Assembly (NCBI GenBank): GCA_002428055.1
Contig: DIZY01000138.1
Span: 19,721 to 34,262 of the forward strand
Source: Helicobacteraceae bacterium UBA6016
GTDB taxonomy: Bacteria; Campylobacterota; Campylobacteria; Campylobacterales; UBA6016
Reading direction: 5' to 3'
Length of the DNA stretch: 14,542 bases
Below the pieces are notes generated by a model. It did not search any database, had not been told where the DNA came from, and worked only from the letters and a program-made list of their open reading frames with translations. The number at the start of each line of letters is the position of its first letter. The stretch's first letter is position 1. This document shows, in pieces, positions 1-6,363 of this stretch. The translations under genes were made by a program, and so were the position numbers.

Positions 1-383
1 TCTTTTGCAGCCTGTGGACCACTATATTCGGTACCGGTCATAGGGTGCGCAGCTACAAAATTTCGGCGTAGATTTGCTTTTATGGCATTTGATATTTTCT
101 CTTTTGTGCTTCCGAGGTCTATTATGGTCTGAGAGCTATCTGTCGCTTCGAGACTGTTTAGTATGTCGATGCAAATATCTACGGGAGTGGCCAGTATGAC
201 GACCTCTTTCGAGAGGGCTTCTTGCAATGAGATGATTTCGCCAACGAGCCCAAGCCTTAAGGCGTCCGAGGTGTGCTTTTCATTTATATCGTACCCGCTT
301 ATTTTGCTCGGTATGTCTGTTTTTTGAAGAGCAAGACCCATTGAGCCCCCCATAAGTCCGAGGCCTATGATAGATATTTCCAT
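1..383 (-). CDS. tyrA: Prephenate dehydrogenase, N-terminal part (cut by window start)
   Basis: This enzyme oxidatively decarboxylates prephenate to 4-hydroxyphenylpyruvate with NAD(P)+, in tyrosine synthesis in the cytoplasm. Reading leftward from the ATG at 383-381, 127 codons are visible before the edge. Residues 1-20 form a Rossmann-fold nucleotide-binding start with a GLGLMGGS glycine motif (7-14). ATPVD follows at 65-69, then DLGSTK (89-94), and the family signature HPMTGTE at 113-119, which contributes the catalytic His. The C-terminal dimerisation domain lies outside the window. The gene is divergent from bamA, as I recall for C. jejuni Cj0130/Cj0129c. A good extended -10 promoter lies about 40 bases upstream. 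Identification is firm; only completeness cannot be judged. Confidence 0.95.
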   Translation of the reverse strand, partial: MEISIIGLGLMGGSMGLALQKTDIPSKISGYDINEKHTSDALRLGLVGEIISLQEALSKEVVILATPVDICIDILNSLEATDSSQTIIDLGSTKEKISNAIKANLRRNFVAAHPMTGTEYSGPQAAK

Positions 384-424
384 TTTTTGGTTAACCACGC
401 TTATCGTCACAATTTTTATTCAAA

Positions 425-433
425 ATTATACCA
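425..433 (-). promoter_or_regulatory. Extended -10 promoter of tyrA
   Basis: On the minus strand the bases read TGGTATAAT: a perfect -10 hexamer (430 down to 425) with the TGn extension. Transcription would begin near 418, leaving a leader of about 35 nt before the tyrA ATG at 383. No -35 hexamer is obvious at 17 bp, which is usual for Campylobacterota sigma-70 promoters. Assignment is by pattern only. Confidence 0.6.
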
Positions 434-509
434 ATCTCAAACTTTTTGGCGTACACCGTGGCGGCAAGGGTTTAAAACAAAAAAAGTTAAAATCTACGAA
501 AATACAGCG

Positions 510-522
510 CTTTTATAAAAGG
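510..522 (+). promoter_or_regulatory. bamA ribosome binding site inside a 12-bp palindrome
   Basis: Bases 510-521 (CTTTTATAAAAG) are a perfect palindrome. Its right half supplies the A/G-rich Shine-Dalgarno AAAAGG (517-522), seven bases before the TTG at 530. This spacing supports the TTG start of bamA. The palindrome is AT-only apart from its ends, so it may be chance. Confidence 0.5.
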
Positions 523-529
523 TTTAAAG

Positions 530-2743
530 TTGAAAAGATTCTCCGTTATTATGACTTTGGCAGCTCTGTCAAGCTACGCTCTTACAATACAAGATGTTAA
601 ATACGAAGGACTCTCCAGAATCTCCCCGATGATGGCGGAGGAGCTAAGCGGAATTCACAAGGGCGACCAGTTTAACTACGATAGGGTCGGCAATTCAATA
701 CTAAATTTCTATTCGCAAGGTTACTTTGATGATATTTGGGTTGAAGAGAAAGACGGGGCTCTTATCTACCACTTCAAAGAAAAACCGGTAGTCGCAAAGA
801 TAGATTTTGCCGGAGAGTCTGAGGGCGATATAGAAAAATACAAAAGCGATTTGGGTATTAAAAAAGGCGATAGCTATGATGAAGAGAAGATAGAAAGAAG
901 CAAAAAAGCTATTATTCGTCATATCGAGACGGACGGTTATTTTAACACCGTTATAGAGGCCGACAAAAAAGAGATAAATGACGGAAGTGCCGTTGAGATT
1001 ACATATGTCATCAACAAGGGCGAGAAAATATATGTCGATAAATTAACGACGGTAGGCAATAAAAAACTCAAAAAAAGCAAAGCGTTATCGCAGGCCGCAA
1101 ACCAAGAAAGAGAGTGGCTCGGCTGGCTGTGGGGCAGAAATGACGGAAAGTTGAAGCTAGAAGAGCTCTCGTATGATTCGGCAAGAATCAAAGATGTCTA
1201 TATGCAAAACGGCTATCTTGACGCTACCGTCAGCGATGCGCTACTGGCGGCCGATTTTAATACCTATACGGCGACCTTGGATTACAAAATTAGCGAAGGC
1301 GAAGCGTATACGATATCGGATATAAAGATAGAGCAAAAAGAACAGATAGTAGAAGAAAAGCTATTAGCTGAGGGGCTTAGGCTAAAACAGGGGGCTGTTT
1401 TTAATGTTGAAAAACTTAGAAAAGATATGGATGCTATTAAAAACAGAGTAGCCGACAAAGGGTATGCCTTCACCAGAGTTACACCTGATTTTATAAAAGA
1501 TGAAAAAACGCATACGGTATCCGTCGTATTTATGGTGGAGCCGGGGCAAAAAGTATACATCAATAATGTATATATCGCAGGGAACGATAGAACTCTTGAT
1601 AATGTAGTACGAAGAGAGGTGTTTTTGGCACCGGGCGATTTGTATAGCCTGACGGATTTGACCGATTCTAAAAACTCTCTCAAAAGAACTGGATATTTTG
1701 AAGATGTAACCGTGGACGAGAAGAGGGTCTCCGCCGACAAAATGGATATTGTCGTAAAAGTCAAAGAAGCTCCGACCGGAAATATCATGGTTGGCGGTGG
1801 ATACGGCACATACGACGGTCTTATTTTTAATGCGGGGATAAATGACAAAAATATCTTCGGTAGCGGACTAAATCTAGGGTTTAATCTAGAACTTTCAGGA
1901 AAGCAGTCAAACTTTGATATATCGCTATTTAATCCTAGACTAAGGGATAGCCAATACTCATTGGGCGGAAATGTATTTTCAAGAAAATATATCGCATACG
2001 ACTATACGGAAAAAACTACCGGCGCGAGCTTGTCAACCGGCAAACAACTGACCAGGTCTCTAGCGGCAGGGGCATCGTATCAATACAACACTATCCAATA
2101 CTCAGAGCTTTCATCTACCGTAATTAGGCCGGAAGATTTGGAGAATACGACAAAATCATCCGTGACCCCTTTCCTTAGCTTTGACAATACCGATGACTAC
2201 TATACGCCTAGACACGGCATCTCCGCAACTACCAGCCTGGAGTATGCAGGCATAGGCGGCAAAGAGAAATATGTAAAAAGTTTTTCTAAATTCGGCTATT
2301 TTTACGGTTTGGAAGATTTGATAAACTATGATGCGATACTAAGATACAAAGCAAGGCTCGGTTGGATATTTAACGACCAAAAAATATCAAGAGGTAGTAA
2401 ATTTTATATGGGAGGACTATCGTCTGTTAGAGGTTATCAGTCTAGTTCTATCGGCGCAAAAGATGCAAACGACTATCTACTTGGAGATACTAAAACATTC
2501 TCAAACAGCATAGAGTTAAGCCTTCCTTTGATTACTGAGGCAAAGATGAGATGTTCATTCTTTTACGATTACGGTATGATTGGGAGCTCTAGCCTAAATG
2601 AAAATACGAGAGCCGGTATGGGTGCCGCACTCGAATGGTTCTCGCCGCTAGGTCCTATACAAATCATATACGCCAAACCTCTCAATCAAAAAGCAGGTGA
2701 TAAAACTTCAAATATAGAGTTTACGATAGGTACTAGATTTTAG
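530..2743 (+). CDS. bamA: Outer-membrane protein assembly factor BamA (Omp85)
   Basis: BamA is the core of the BAM machine that folds and inserts beta-barrel proteins into the outer membrane. The 737-aa product begins with a signal peptide (basic MKRF, hydrophobic to about residue 16, likely cut after SYA at 17). Periplasmic POTRA repeats follow to about residue 415, with several GxxF/Y...V/I repeats. The C-terminal barrel starts near the GGGYGTYDG segment (about 422-430). The lid-loop motif VRGY is at 633-636, and the protein ends in the aromatic beta-signal F typical of barrel proteins. The start is TTG: it has a well-spaced AAAAGG, and the next ATG (codon 8) would remove the basic end of the signal peptide. 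Length is within the epsilonproteobacterial range. It is transcribed alone, divergent from tyrA and convergent with ppx. Confidence 0.97.
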   Translation: MKRFSVIMTLAALSSYALTIQDVKYEGLSRISPMMAEELSGIHKGDQFNYDRVGNSILNFYSQGYFDDIWVEEKDGALIYHFKEKPVVAKIDFAGESEGDIEKYKSDLGIKKGDSYDEEKIERSKKAIIRHIETDGYFNTVIEADKKEINDGSAVEITYVINKGEKIYVDKLTTVGNKKLKKSKALSQAANQEREWLGWLWGRNDGKLKLEELSYDSARIKDVYMQNGYLDATVSDALLAADFNTYTATLDYKISEGEAYTISDIKIEQKEQIVEEKLLAEGLRLKQGAVFNVEKLRKDMDAIKNRVADKGYAFTRVTPDFIKDEKTHTVSVVFMVEPGQKVYINNVYIAGNDRTLDNVVRREVFLAPGDLYSLTDLTDSKNSLKRTGYFEDVTVDEKRVSADKMDIVVKVKEAPTGNIMVGGGYGTYDGLIFNAGINDKNIFGSGLNLGFNLELSGKQSNFDISLFNPRLRDSQYSLGGNVFSRKYIAYDYTEKTTGASLSTGKQLTRSLAAGASYQYNTIQYSELSSTVIRPEDLENTTKSSVTPFLSFDNTDDYYTPRHGISATTSLEYAGIGGKEKYVKSFSKFGYFYGLEDLINYDAILRYKARLGWIFNDQKISRGSKFYMGGLSSVRGYQSSSIGAKDANDYLLGDTKTFSNSIELSLPLITEAKMRCSFFYDYGMIGSSSLNENTRAGMGAALEWFSPLGPIQIIYAKPLNQKAGDKTSNIEFTIGTRF

Positions 2744-2756
2744 TACTCTAAAATCT
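2735..2756. repeat. 9-bp perfect inverted repeat holding both stop codons of bamA and ppx
   Basis: AGATTTTAG (2735-2743) and CTAAAATCT (2748-2756) are exact reverse complements separated by TACT. The left arm ends in the bamA TAG stop, and the right arm contains the ppx stop, TAG on the minus strand (2750-2748). The structure could fold from either strand's RNA. It is AT-rich and lacks a U-tract, so a terminator role is only possible. Confidence 0.6.
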
Positions 2757-4217
2757 CTCAAGGCGGTAGTTAATACCGCTTCCCTTGAGAAGGGCTTTTA
2801 GTTTTTCGTCTGAAAGATAAGTATTCCCCGCAGTTTTTACAAAAATCATACCACCCTCAAAAGAAATATCCATTCGTACGCCGCTTCTATCCACCACGAG
2901 AGCCTCTGCGATAGAGAGTATTGTTGAGAGCCATTTAATCCGCTCGGTGTGCACTCTTAAAATTGATGAAAATTCGTCATCATCAAGCCCAGAGAATTTC
3001 TTGCCGTGATATTTCACAATCGATGATATGATAAGCTTGTCTAGATGCGTAAAGCCGTAGTCGAGATTATTTAGTATTAAATAGTGGCTATGGTATCTAT
3101 GGCTATAGAAGTTTAGATGTATGCCTATGTTGAGTAGTTTTGCCGCCGTATCAAGATAGAAAAGTTCGGCATCGCTTAGCTTGTGTACGCCTTTTAGAGC
3201 CTCAAAAAGCTGTTTTGAGACCTTGCATATCTGTCTTATCGACTCTTCGCTTGATCCGAATCTATCTAGTAGGCTTTTTAGGCTAGGGCTGAAGTTTTTT
3301 GGAAATTTACCGTTTTGGTTTCTAAGAAGGTCTGATAAAAAAGCCCCCTCTCTTACGCCAACACCGCTAGCTATCATTTTGTCGGCGCCTACTTTATCGA
3401 TAATAGACCTGATAATGAGAGCCCCCTCTCTTATGACATCGTATCTTTCCGGTTTTATTTTGAAATTTTTGAGCTTGCCGACCTTGGAGGCTATGAGGGC
3501 ATCCATAAAATCAAGATTTTCATCCAGCGAAAATTCAAAACCGTGCAGAGTATCGACCGGATAGTCGCTCATTGCCATGATTGCATTGGCTAACGCTCTG
3601 TTGGTTCCGCCTATACCTATTACGGTTTTTGTTTTGAAGTGGTTTGGCACCCTTGATAGCTCTGCTTGAACAAATTTGACAGCTTCGTCTATTGGAAGGC
3701 TTTTATCAAAAACAAGCTCTTTTAGTCTCACCGTGCCCAGATTTAGAGATATTAGGTCTTCTATTTTGCCGTTTTTAATAAGCGCCATCTCCGTGGAGCC
3801 GCCGCCTATGTCAACCGTGATAGCATCGTCTATCTTTAGCATATTTAGAGCGGCGACCGCGCCGAAGTGCGCCTCTTTCGGTCCATCTATGACTTTGATG
3901 CATAGTCCTGTATTTTGCTTGACTCTTGCCAAAAACTCGGATTTATTGGGTGCATCTCGAACAGCGGAAGTCGCTACGCAGAGTATTTTTCTAGCCTTAT
4001 ACCCTTTTGCAATAGACAAGAAGCCATCAAGAGCAAATAGTGCTCTTTGCATAGCCTCTTCTTGAAGTGCGCCGCCGTTTTCGTAAGCGCCTTCCGATAT
4101 TCTAACTTTTGATTTTATTTCTTTTAGAAGATGAAACCCAAACCTGCTGGTGCGTTCAAAGACGACCATTCTCGCAGAGTTTGAGCCGATGTCGATAACG
4201 GCTGTTATTCGAGCCAT
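2748..4217 (-). CDS. ppx: Ppx/GppA family phosphatase (exopolyphosphatase or pppGpp phosphohydrolase)
   Basis: Members remove terminal phosphate from polyphosphate or convert pppGpp to ppGpp, linking phosphate stores to the stringent response. The 489-aa protein has the actin-like ATPase fold: phosphate loop DIGSNSAR (9-16), ATSAVRDA (82-89), catalytic Glu in GPKEAHFG (E115), DIGGGSTE (136-143), GIGGT (201-205) and GVREGAF (287-293). The C-terminal third is the helical HD-like extension with the YHSHYLIL segment found in longer Ppx proteins. The ATG at 4217 is three bases after the fdx stop and has no clear Shine-Dalgarno, so translation is probably coupled to fdx. The order fdx-ppx matches C. 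jejuni Cj0354c-Cj0353c as I recall. Sequence alone does not separate Ppx from GppA activity; some relatives do both. Confidence 0.9.
   Translation of the reverse strand: MARITAVIDIGSNSARMVVFERTSRFGFHLLKEIKSKVRISEGAYENGGALQEEAMQRALFALDGFLSIAKGYKARKILCVATSAVRDAPNKSEFLARVKQNTGLCIKVIDGPKEAHFGAVAALNMLKIDDAITVDIGGGSTEMALIKNGKIEDLISLNLGTVRLKELVFDKSLPIDEAVKFVQAELSRVPNHFKTKTVIGIGGTNRALANAIMAMSDYPVDTLHGFEFSLDENLDFMDALIASKVGKLKNFKIKPERYDVIREGALIIRSIIDKVGADKMIASGVGVREGAFLSDLLRNQNGKFPKNFSPSLKSLLDRFGSSEESIRQICKVSKQLFEALKGVHKLSDAELFYLDTAAKLLNIGIHLNFYSHRYHSHYLILNNLDYGFTHLDKLIISSIVKYHGKKFSGLDDDEFSSILRVHTERIKWLSTILSIAEALVVDRSGVRMDISFEGGMIFVKTAGNTYLSDEKLKALLKGSGINYRLERF
2756..2790. terminator. Bulged hairpin at the bamA/ppx convergent junction, possible terminator
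   Basis: The outer stem TCTCAAG (2756-2762) pairs with CTTGAGA (2784-2790), and the inner stem GCGGTA (2763-2768) with TACCGC (2774-2779). The loop is GTTAA and there is a 4-nt bulge on the 3' side. On the plus strand it lies 12 bases after the bamA stop and is followed by a broken T-rich stretch (GGGCTTTTAGTTTTT). It lies within the last codons of ppx. A weak terminator for bamA is plausible; a classic uninterrupted U-run is missing. Confidence 0.4.
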
Positions 4218-4220
4218 CGG

Positions 4221-4472
4221 TTATAGTTTGTTTTGAAGCTGTTTGAACTTAAATTTTAGCTCTTCAAGTGTTTCTTGGGTATCTGGATCAAGTTTGATTG
4301 CATCTACCGGGCATACTGCTACACATGCAGGCTCGTCGTAATGACCTACACACTCCGTACATCTGTCCGCATCGATAACATATATCGGATCGCCTTCGCT
4401 TATCGCCTCATTTGGACACTCATCAACGCATGCGTCACATGCTATACATTCGTCTGTTATTAGTAGAGCCAT
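4221..4472 (-). CDS. fdx: 2[4Fe-4S] ferredoxin (YfhL/Alvin-type)
   Basis: This is a small soluble electron carrier of 83 aa. The first cluster motif is C9-x2-C12-x2-C15-x3-C19-P. The second is C38-x2-C41-x8-C50-x3-C54-P, with the long x8 spacing that marks the Allochromatium/YfhL type rather than the clostridial type. A charged, helical C-terminal tail (about 62-83) follows, again typical of this subgroup. In Campylobacterota such low-potential ferredoxins are thought to serve pyruvate and 2-oxoglutarate:acceptor oxidoreductases; no partner is encoded here, so that is inference. The ATG at 4472 leaves a 72-base gap after hsrA that holds its own likely promoter. In C. jejuni the equivalent is, from memory, fdxB (Cj0354c), also between the HsrA gene and ppx. 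Confidence 0.93.
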   Translation of the reverse strand: MALLITDECIACDACVDECPNEAISEGDPIYVIDADRCTECVGHYDEPACVAVCPVDAIKLDPDTQETLEELKFKFKQLQNKL

Positions 4473-4512
4473 TTTTTACTCGCTTTAGTTCATTATTTCA
4501 TAGTCGGGCGAA

Positions 4513-4518
4513 GTTATA
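4513..4518 (-). promoter_or_regulatory. Candidate -10 element for fdx-ppx
   Basis: On the minus strand TATAAC (4518 down to 4513) follows a TTTTG run, which would start transcription near 4507 and give a leader of about 35 nt for fdx. A second hexamer, TATAAT (4549 down to 4544), overlaps the hsrA stop codon and could also serve. Either would allow fdx-ppx to be transcribed separately from hsrA. Confidence 0.4.
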
Positions 4519-4544
4519 CAAAATCAAAACTTAATCTTGTTTGA

Positions 4545-5225
4545 TTATAGCTCTGCGGCAGGCTTAGGATAGCAAAATCTATAACCTCTTCTTCTTACCG
4601 TCTCAATAGTCGATATTTCAAGCGGTTTATCCATCTTTTGTCTGATTTGATTAATCGCAACCTCTATAACATTCGGCGTAACAAGCTCAGGCTCTTCCCA
4701 AATTGCATCAAGCAGTTGCTCTTTTGAAACTATCTGGTCTCTGTGTCTTGCAAGGTGTGTTAGAACTTCAAAAGGCTTGCCTTTGAGCTCTATTTCTACG
4801 CCCTTGAAAGTTATCTTCTCTTCATCGGGATCGATTACAAGGTCTTCTATTTCAATGATGCTTGTACCGCCAAATCTAAGTCTAGCCTCTATTCTTGCAA
4901 CAAGCACATCAAAGTCAAACGGCTTTCTGATATAGTCATCAGCTCCAGCCCTAAGTCCGTCTATCTCGTCCTCTTTGCCTGTTTTGCCTGCAAGTAGTAC
5001 GACAGCGGTTCTATTTGATTTTTTCTTGATAGTCTCTATTAGCTCTCTTACATCGCCGCCGTCCATAAGCCAGTTGATGATTATAAGATCGTAGTTTCGT
5101 ATGCTAATGAAGTACAACGCATCTTTAATGCTCTCCGCATCGTCGGTCTGATAACCGAGTTCGCTTAAGCCTTCCGTTATTGTTTTATTGAGTGCGGTTT
5201 CGTTCTCAACCACCAAAATTCTCAT
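4545..5225 (-). CDS. hsrA: HsrA-type orphan response regulator (HP1043 homologue), OmpR family
   Basis: HsrA is an essential, phosphorylation-independent transcription factor of Campylobacterota. In H. pylori it controls housekeeping, respiratory and redox genes and has no cognate kinase. The 226-aa protein has a receiver domain (1 to about 118) and an OmpR winged helix (about 124-222; recognition-helix region VTPNVIEVAINQIRQK, wing RRRGYRF). The acidic pocket is degenerate: canonical E-D-D is E7-N8-E9, the phosphoacceptor Asp is N51, and the conserved Thr/Ser is A79. Only the Lys of the RKPF motif (K101) remains. The ATG at 5225 has AGAAGG six to seven bases upstream and its own extended -10 promoter. 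The gene lies between folB and fdx, as in C. jejuni Cj0354c-Cj0356c from memory. The receiver substitutions and synteny make the call strong. Confidence 0.95.
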   Translation of the reverse strand: MRILVVENETALNKTITEGLSELGYQTDDAESIKDALYFISIRNYDLIIINWLMDGGDVRELIETIKKKSNRTAVVLLAGKTGKEDEIDGLRAGADDYIRKPFDFDVLVARIEARLRFGGTSIIEIEDLVIDPDEEKITFKGVEIELKGKPFEVLTHLARHRDQIVSKEQLLDAIWEEPELVTPNVIEVAINQIRQKMDKPLEISTIETVRRRGYRFCYPKPAAEL

Positions 5226-5251
5226 ATGTAGCCTTCTAAAATTTTTGGTGG

Positions 5252-5260
5252 ATTATAGCA
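5252..5260 (-). promoter_or_regulatory. Strong extended -10 promoter of hsrA
   Basis: The minus strand reads TGCTATAAT: consensus TATAAT (5257 down to 5252) with a TGn extension. It would start RNA near 5245, about 20 nt before the ATG. Upstream (5261-5280) is A/T-rich, with one TTTAAA block that resembles half of the TTTAAG-type direct repeat reported for HP1043 binding. I see no second half at the right spacing, so autoregulation is only a possibility. Confidence 0.65.
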
Positions 5261-5283
5261 GAAAATTTAAACTTTTTATAAGG

Positions 5284-5619
5284 TTAGGCAAAACTTTTTT
5301 CAAAAAATATCCCAACCTTGGCGTCATTTCTTATCTCCGGCTTAATGATTTTAATGCTTACGGAGAGGATTGCGGGGTTTTTGGATTTTAGCATTTCACA
5401 AACATTTACGGCGGCTTCTTCTAGGAGTCTAAATTTTTTTACCGTAAACTCTTTTTTTATCTCACGGCATAGTTTCATATAGTCCAAAAAGCCGTGGCTT
5501 TGAGGTTCATACTTGATGTGTGCGGTTATTTCTACTTTTTGTGTTTTTACCCGCTCCTCTTTCATAATGCCGATAACGCACTCAAATGAAAAATCCTCGA
5601 TAAGTAGCGTCATCATCAT
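5284..5619 (-). CDS. folB: Dihydroneopterin aldolase
   Basis: FolB cleaves 7,8-dihydroneopterin to 6-hydroxymethyl-7,8-dihydropterin and glycolaldehyde in folate synthesis. The 111-aa product fits the short T-fold family (about 115-120 aa). Residues aligning by eye with the E. coli enzyme are the GI(x)nE region at 17-22, Y47 in LDYMKL, the pterin-anchoring Glu E67 in RLLEEAA, and the catalytic Lys K93 in IIKPE. The start lies in a run of three ATG codons (5619, 5616, 5613). The first overlaps the plsY stop as ATGA, implying coupled translation, but any of the three could be used. The gene ends 58 bases before hsrA. Identity between distant FolB proteins is low, so the call rests on motifs plus conserved neighbourhood. 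Confidence 0.85.
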   Translation of the reverse strand: MMMTLLIEDFSFECVIGIMKEERVKTQKVEITAHIKYEPQSHGFLDYMKLCREIKKEFTVKKFRLLEEAAVNVCEMLKSKNPAILSVSIKIIKPEIRNDAKVGIFFEKSFA

Positions 5620-6257
5620 ACGACCTTTGTCTCTTGTCCGCTAAATAGTCTTAGAATGTTTGGAATATGCTTGTAGACTACCAAGATGGCAATAATGAGC
5701 ACGGGTGACATACTTCCGGCATCAAAGAGGACTGGAACAGGAAGATAAAAAGATAGCAAAAGCCCTACGAGCCCGACAAGCGAGGATAGAGATGATATTT
5801 TTAGCAGTTTTGCCGCCGCAAACCAACATGCAAGAGCTAAAATAGAGTTTAGCGGAGCCAAGAATACAAGAGCGCCGAATGCGGTAGCGACTCCCTTGCC
5901 GCCCTCAAAACCTAGATAAGGGCTAAAGCAGTGACCCAAGACGGCAAGAACCGCCATTGCCCATAGCACGGAGACATCAAGCTTGAAGATAAATGCCGCG
6001 ATAGCAAGAGGGATGACCGCCTTTAACGCATCCGCCGCTAGCGTCATTGCGCCTAGTTTTTTGGCAAGTGCTGGGTCTTTTTCTTTTACGACTCGTAACA
6101 CATTTGTAGCGCCTATGCTTTTGCTTCCGGCATCTCGCACATTCACGCCGGCGATATATTTGGCGAAGACATATCCGAAAGGAATGCCGCCGATAAGGTA
6201 TGCCGCTAGGTAAAAAATCACATTTATATTGGTTAAGGCTTCAAAAAGTCCGTTCAT
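5616..6257 (-). CDS. plsY: Acyl-phosphate:glycerol-3-phosphate acyltransferase
   Basis: PlsY is an integral inner-membrane enzyme that acylates glycerol-3-phosphate from acyl-phosphate, the first committed step of phospholipid synthesis. The 213-aa protein has several hydrophobic segments and the three cytoplasmic motifs. GGIPFGY (23-29) leads into GSKSIGATNVLR (44-55); GHCFSPYLGFEGGKGVAT (108-125) is the glycine-rich phosphate-binding loop; and the YKHIPNILRLFSGQE segment (195-209) closes the protein. Length is normal. It is the first gene of the minus-strand run, with RBS-like AGAGAAAGA directly before the ATG at 6257. It overlaps folB by 4 bases. A TAAAAT -10-like element (6283 down to 6278) lies just upstream. 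Confidence 0.96.
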   Translation of the reverse strand: MNGLFEALTNINVIFYLAAYLIGGIPFGYVFAKYIAGVNVRDAGSKSIGATNVLRVVKEKDPALAKKLGAMTLAADALKAVIPLAIAAFIFKLDVSVLWAMAVLAVLGHCFSPYLGFEGGKGVATAFGALVFLAPLNSILALACWFAAAKLLKISSLSSLVGLVGLLLSFYLPVPVLFDAGSMSPVLIIAILVVYKHIPNILRLFSGQETKVV

Positions 6258-6294
6258 TCTTTCTCTTTTCGTAACTTATTTTAAAGAGGCAAGG

Positions 6295-6313
6295 GTAACA
6301 CCATTTTTGTTAC
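6295..6313. repeat. Short inverted repeat in the plsY/nadA divergent intergenic region
   Basis: GTAACA (6295-6300) and TGTTAC (6308-6313) are exact reverse complements with a 7-base A/T-rich spacer, lying between candidate -10 elements for plsY (6278-6283) and nadA (6337-6342). The shape and position fit an operator for either gene. Six-bp arms are short enough to occur by chance, and no regulator is assigned. Confidence 0.3.
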
Positions 6314-6336
6314 AACGACTTTAAGCCCGACTCCAA

Positions 6337-6342
6337 TAAAAT
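6337..6342 (+). promoter_or_regulatory. Candidate -10 element of the nadA operon
   Basis: TAAAAT at 6337-6342 would start transcription near 6349, about 15-25 nt before the nadA start codon. No -35 match is obvious. It is the only reasonable -10 hexamer I see in the 106-base gap on this strand. Confidence 0.35.
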
Positions 6343-6363
6343 CCATCAAAAGTTTGAAAAATC

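Noticed and set aside
367..600. A 77-codon plus-strand reading frame across the tyrA start and the bamA leader.
   Set aside because: It overlaps tyrA antisense and bamA out of frame, has no family resemblance or ribosome site, and is explained by the AT-rich leader.
1282..1848. A 188-codon open frame antisense to bamA.
   Set aside because: Its composition (Ser/Thr/Pro/Leu-rich) is what the complement of bamA gives; there is no domain and no start signal.
4473..4544. The hsrA-fdx gap, considered as a riboswitch or leader regulator.
   Set aside because: It is only 72 bases, with no conserved aptamer-like pairing that I can see; promoter-like hexamers explain it better.
5226..5283. The gap after folB, considered as a small RNA or terminator.
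   Set aside because: It is explained by the hsrA promoter and leader; I see no stable stem with a U-run.
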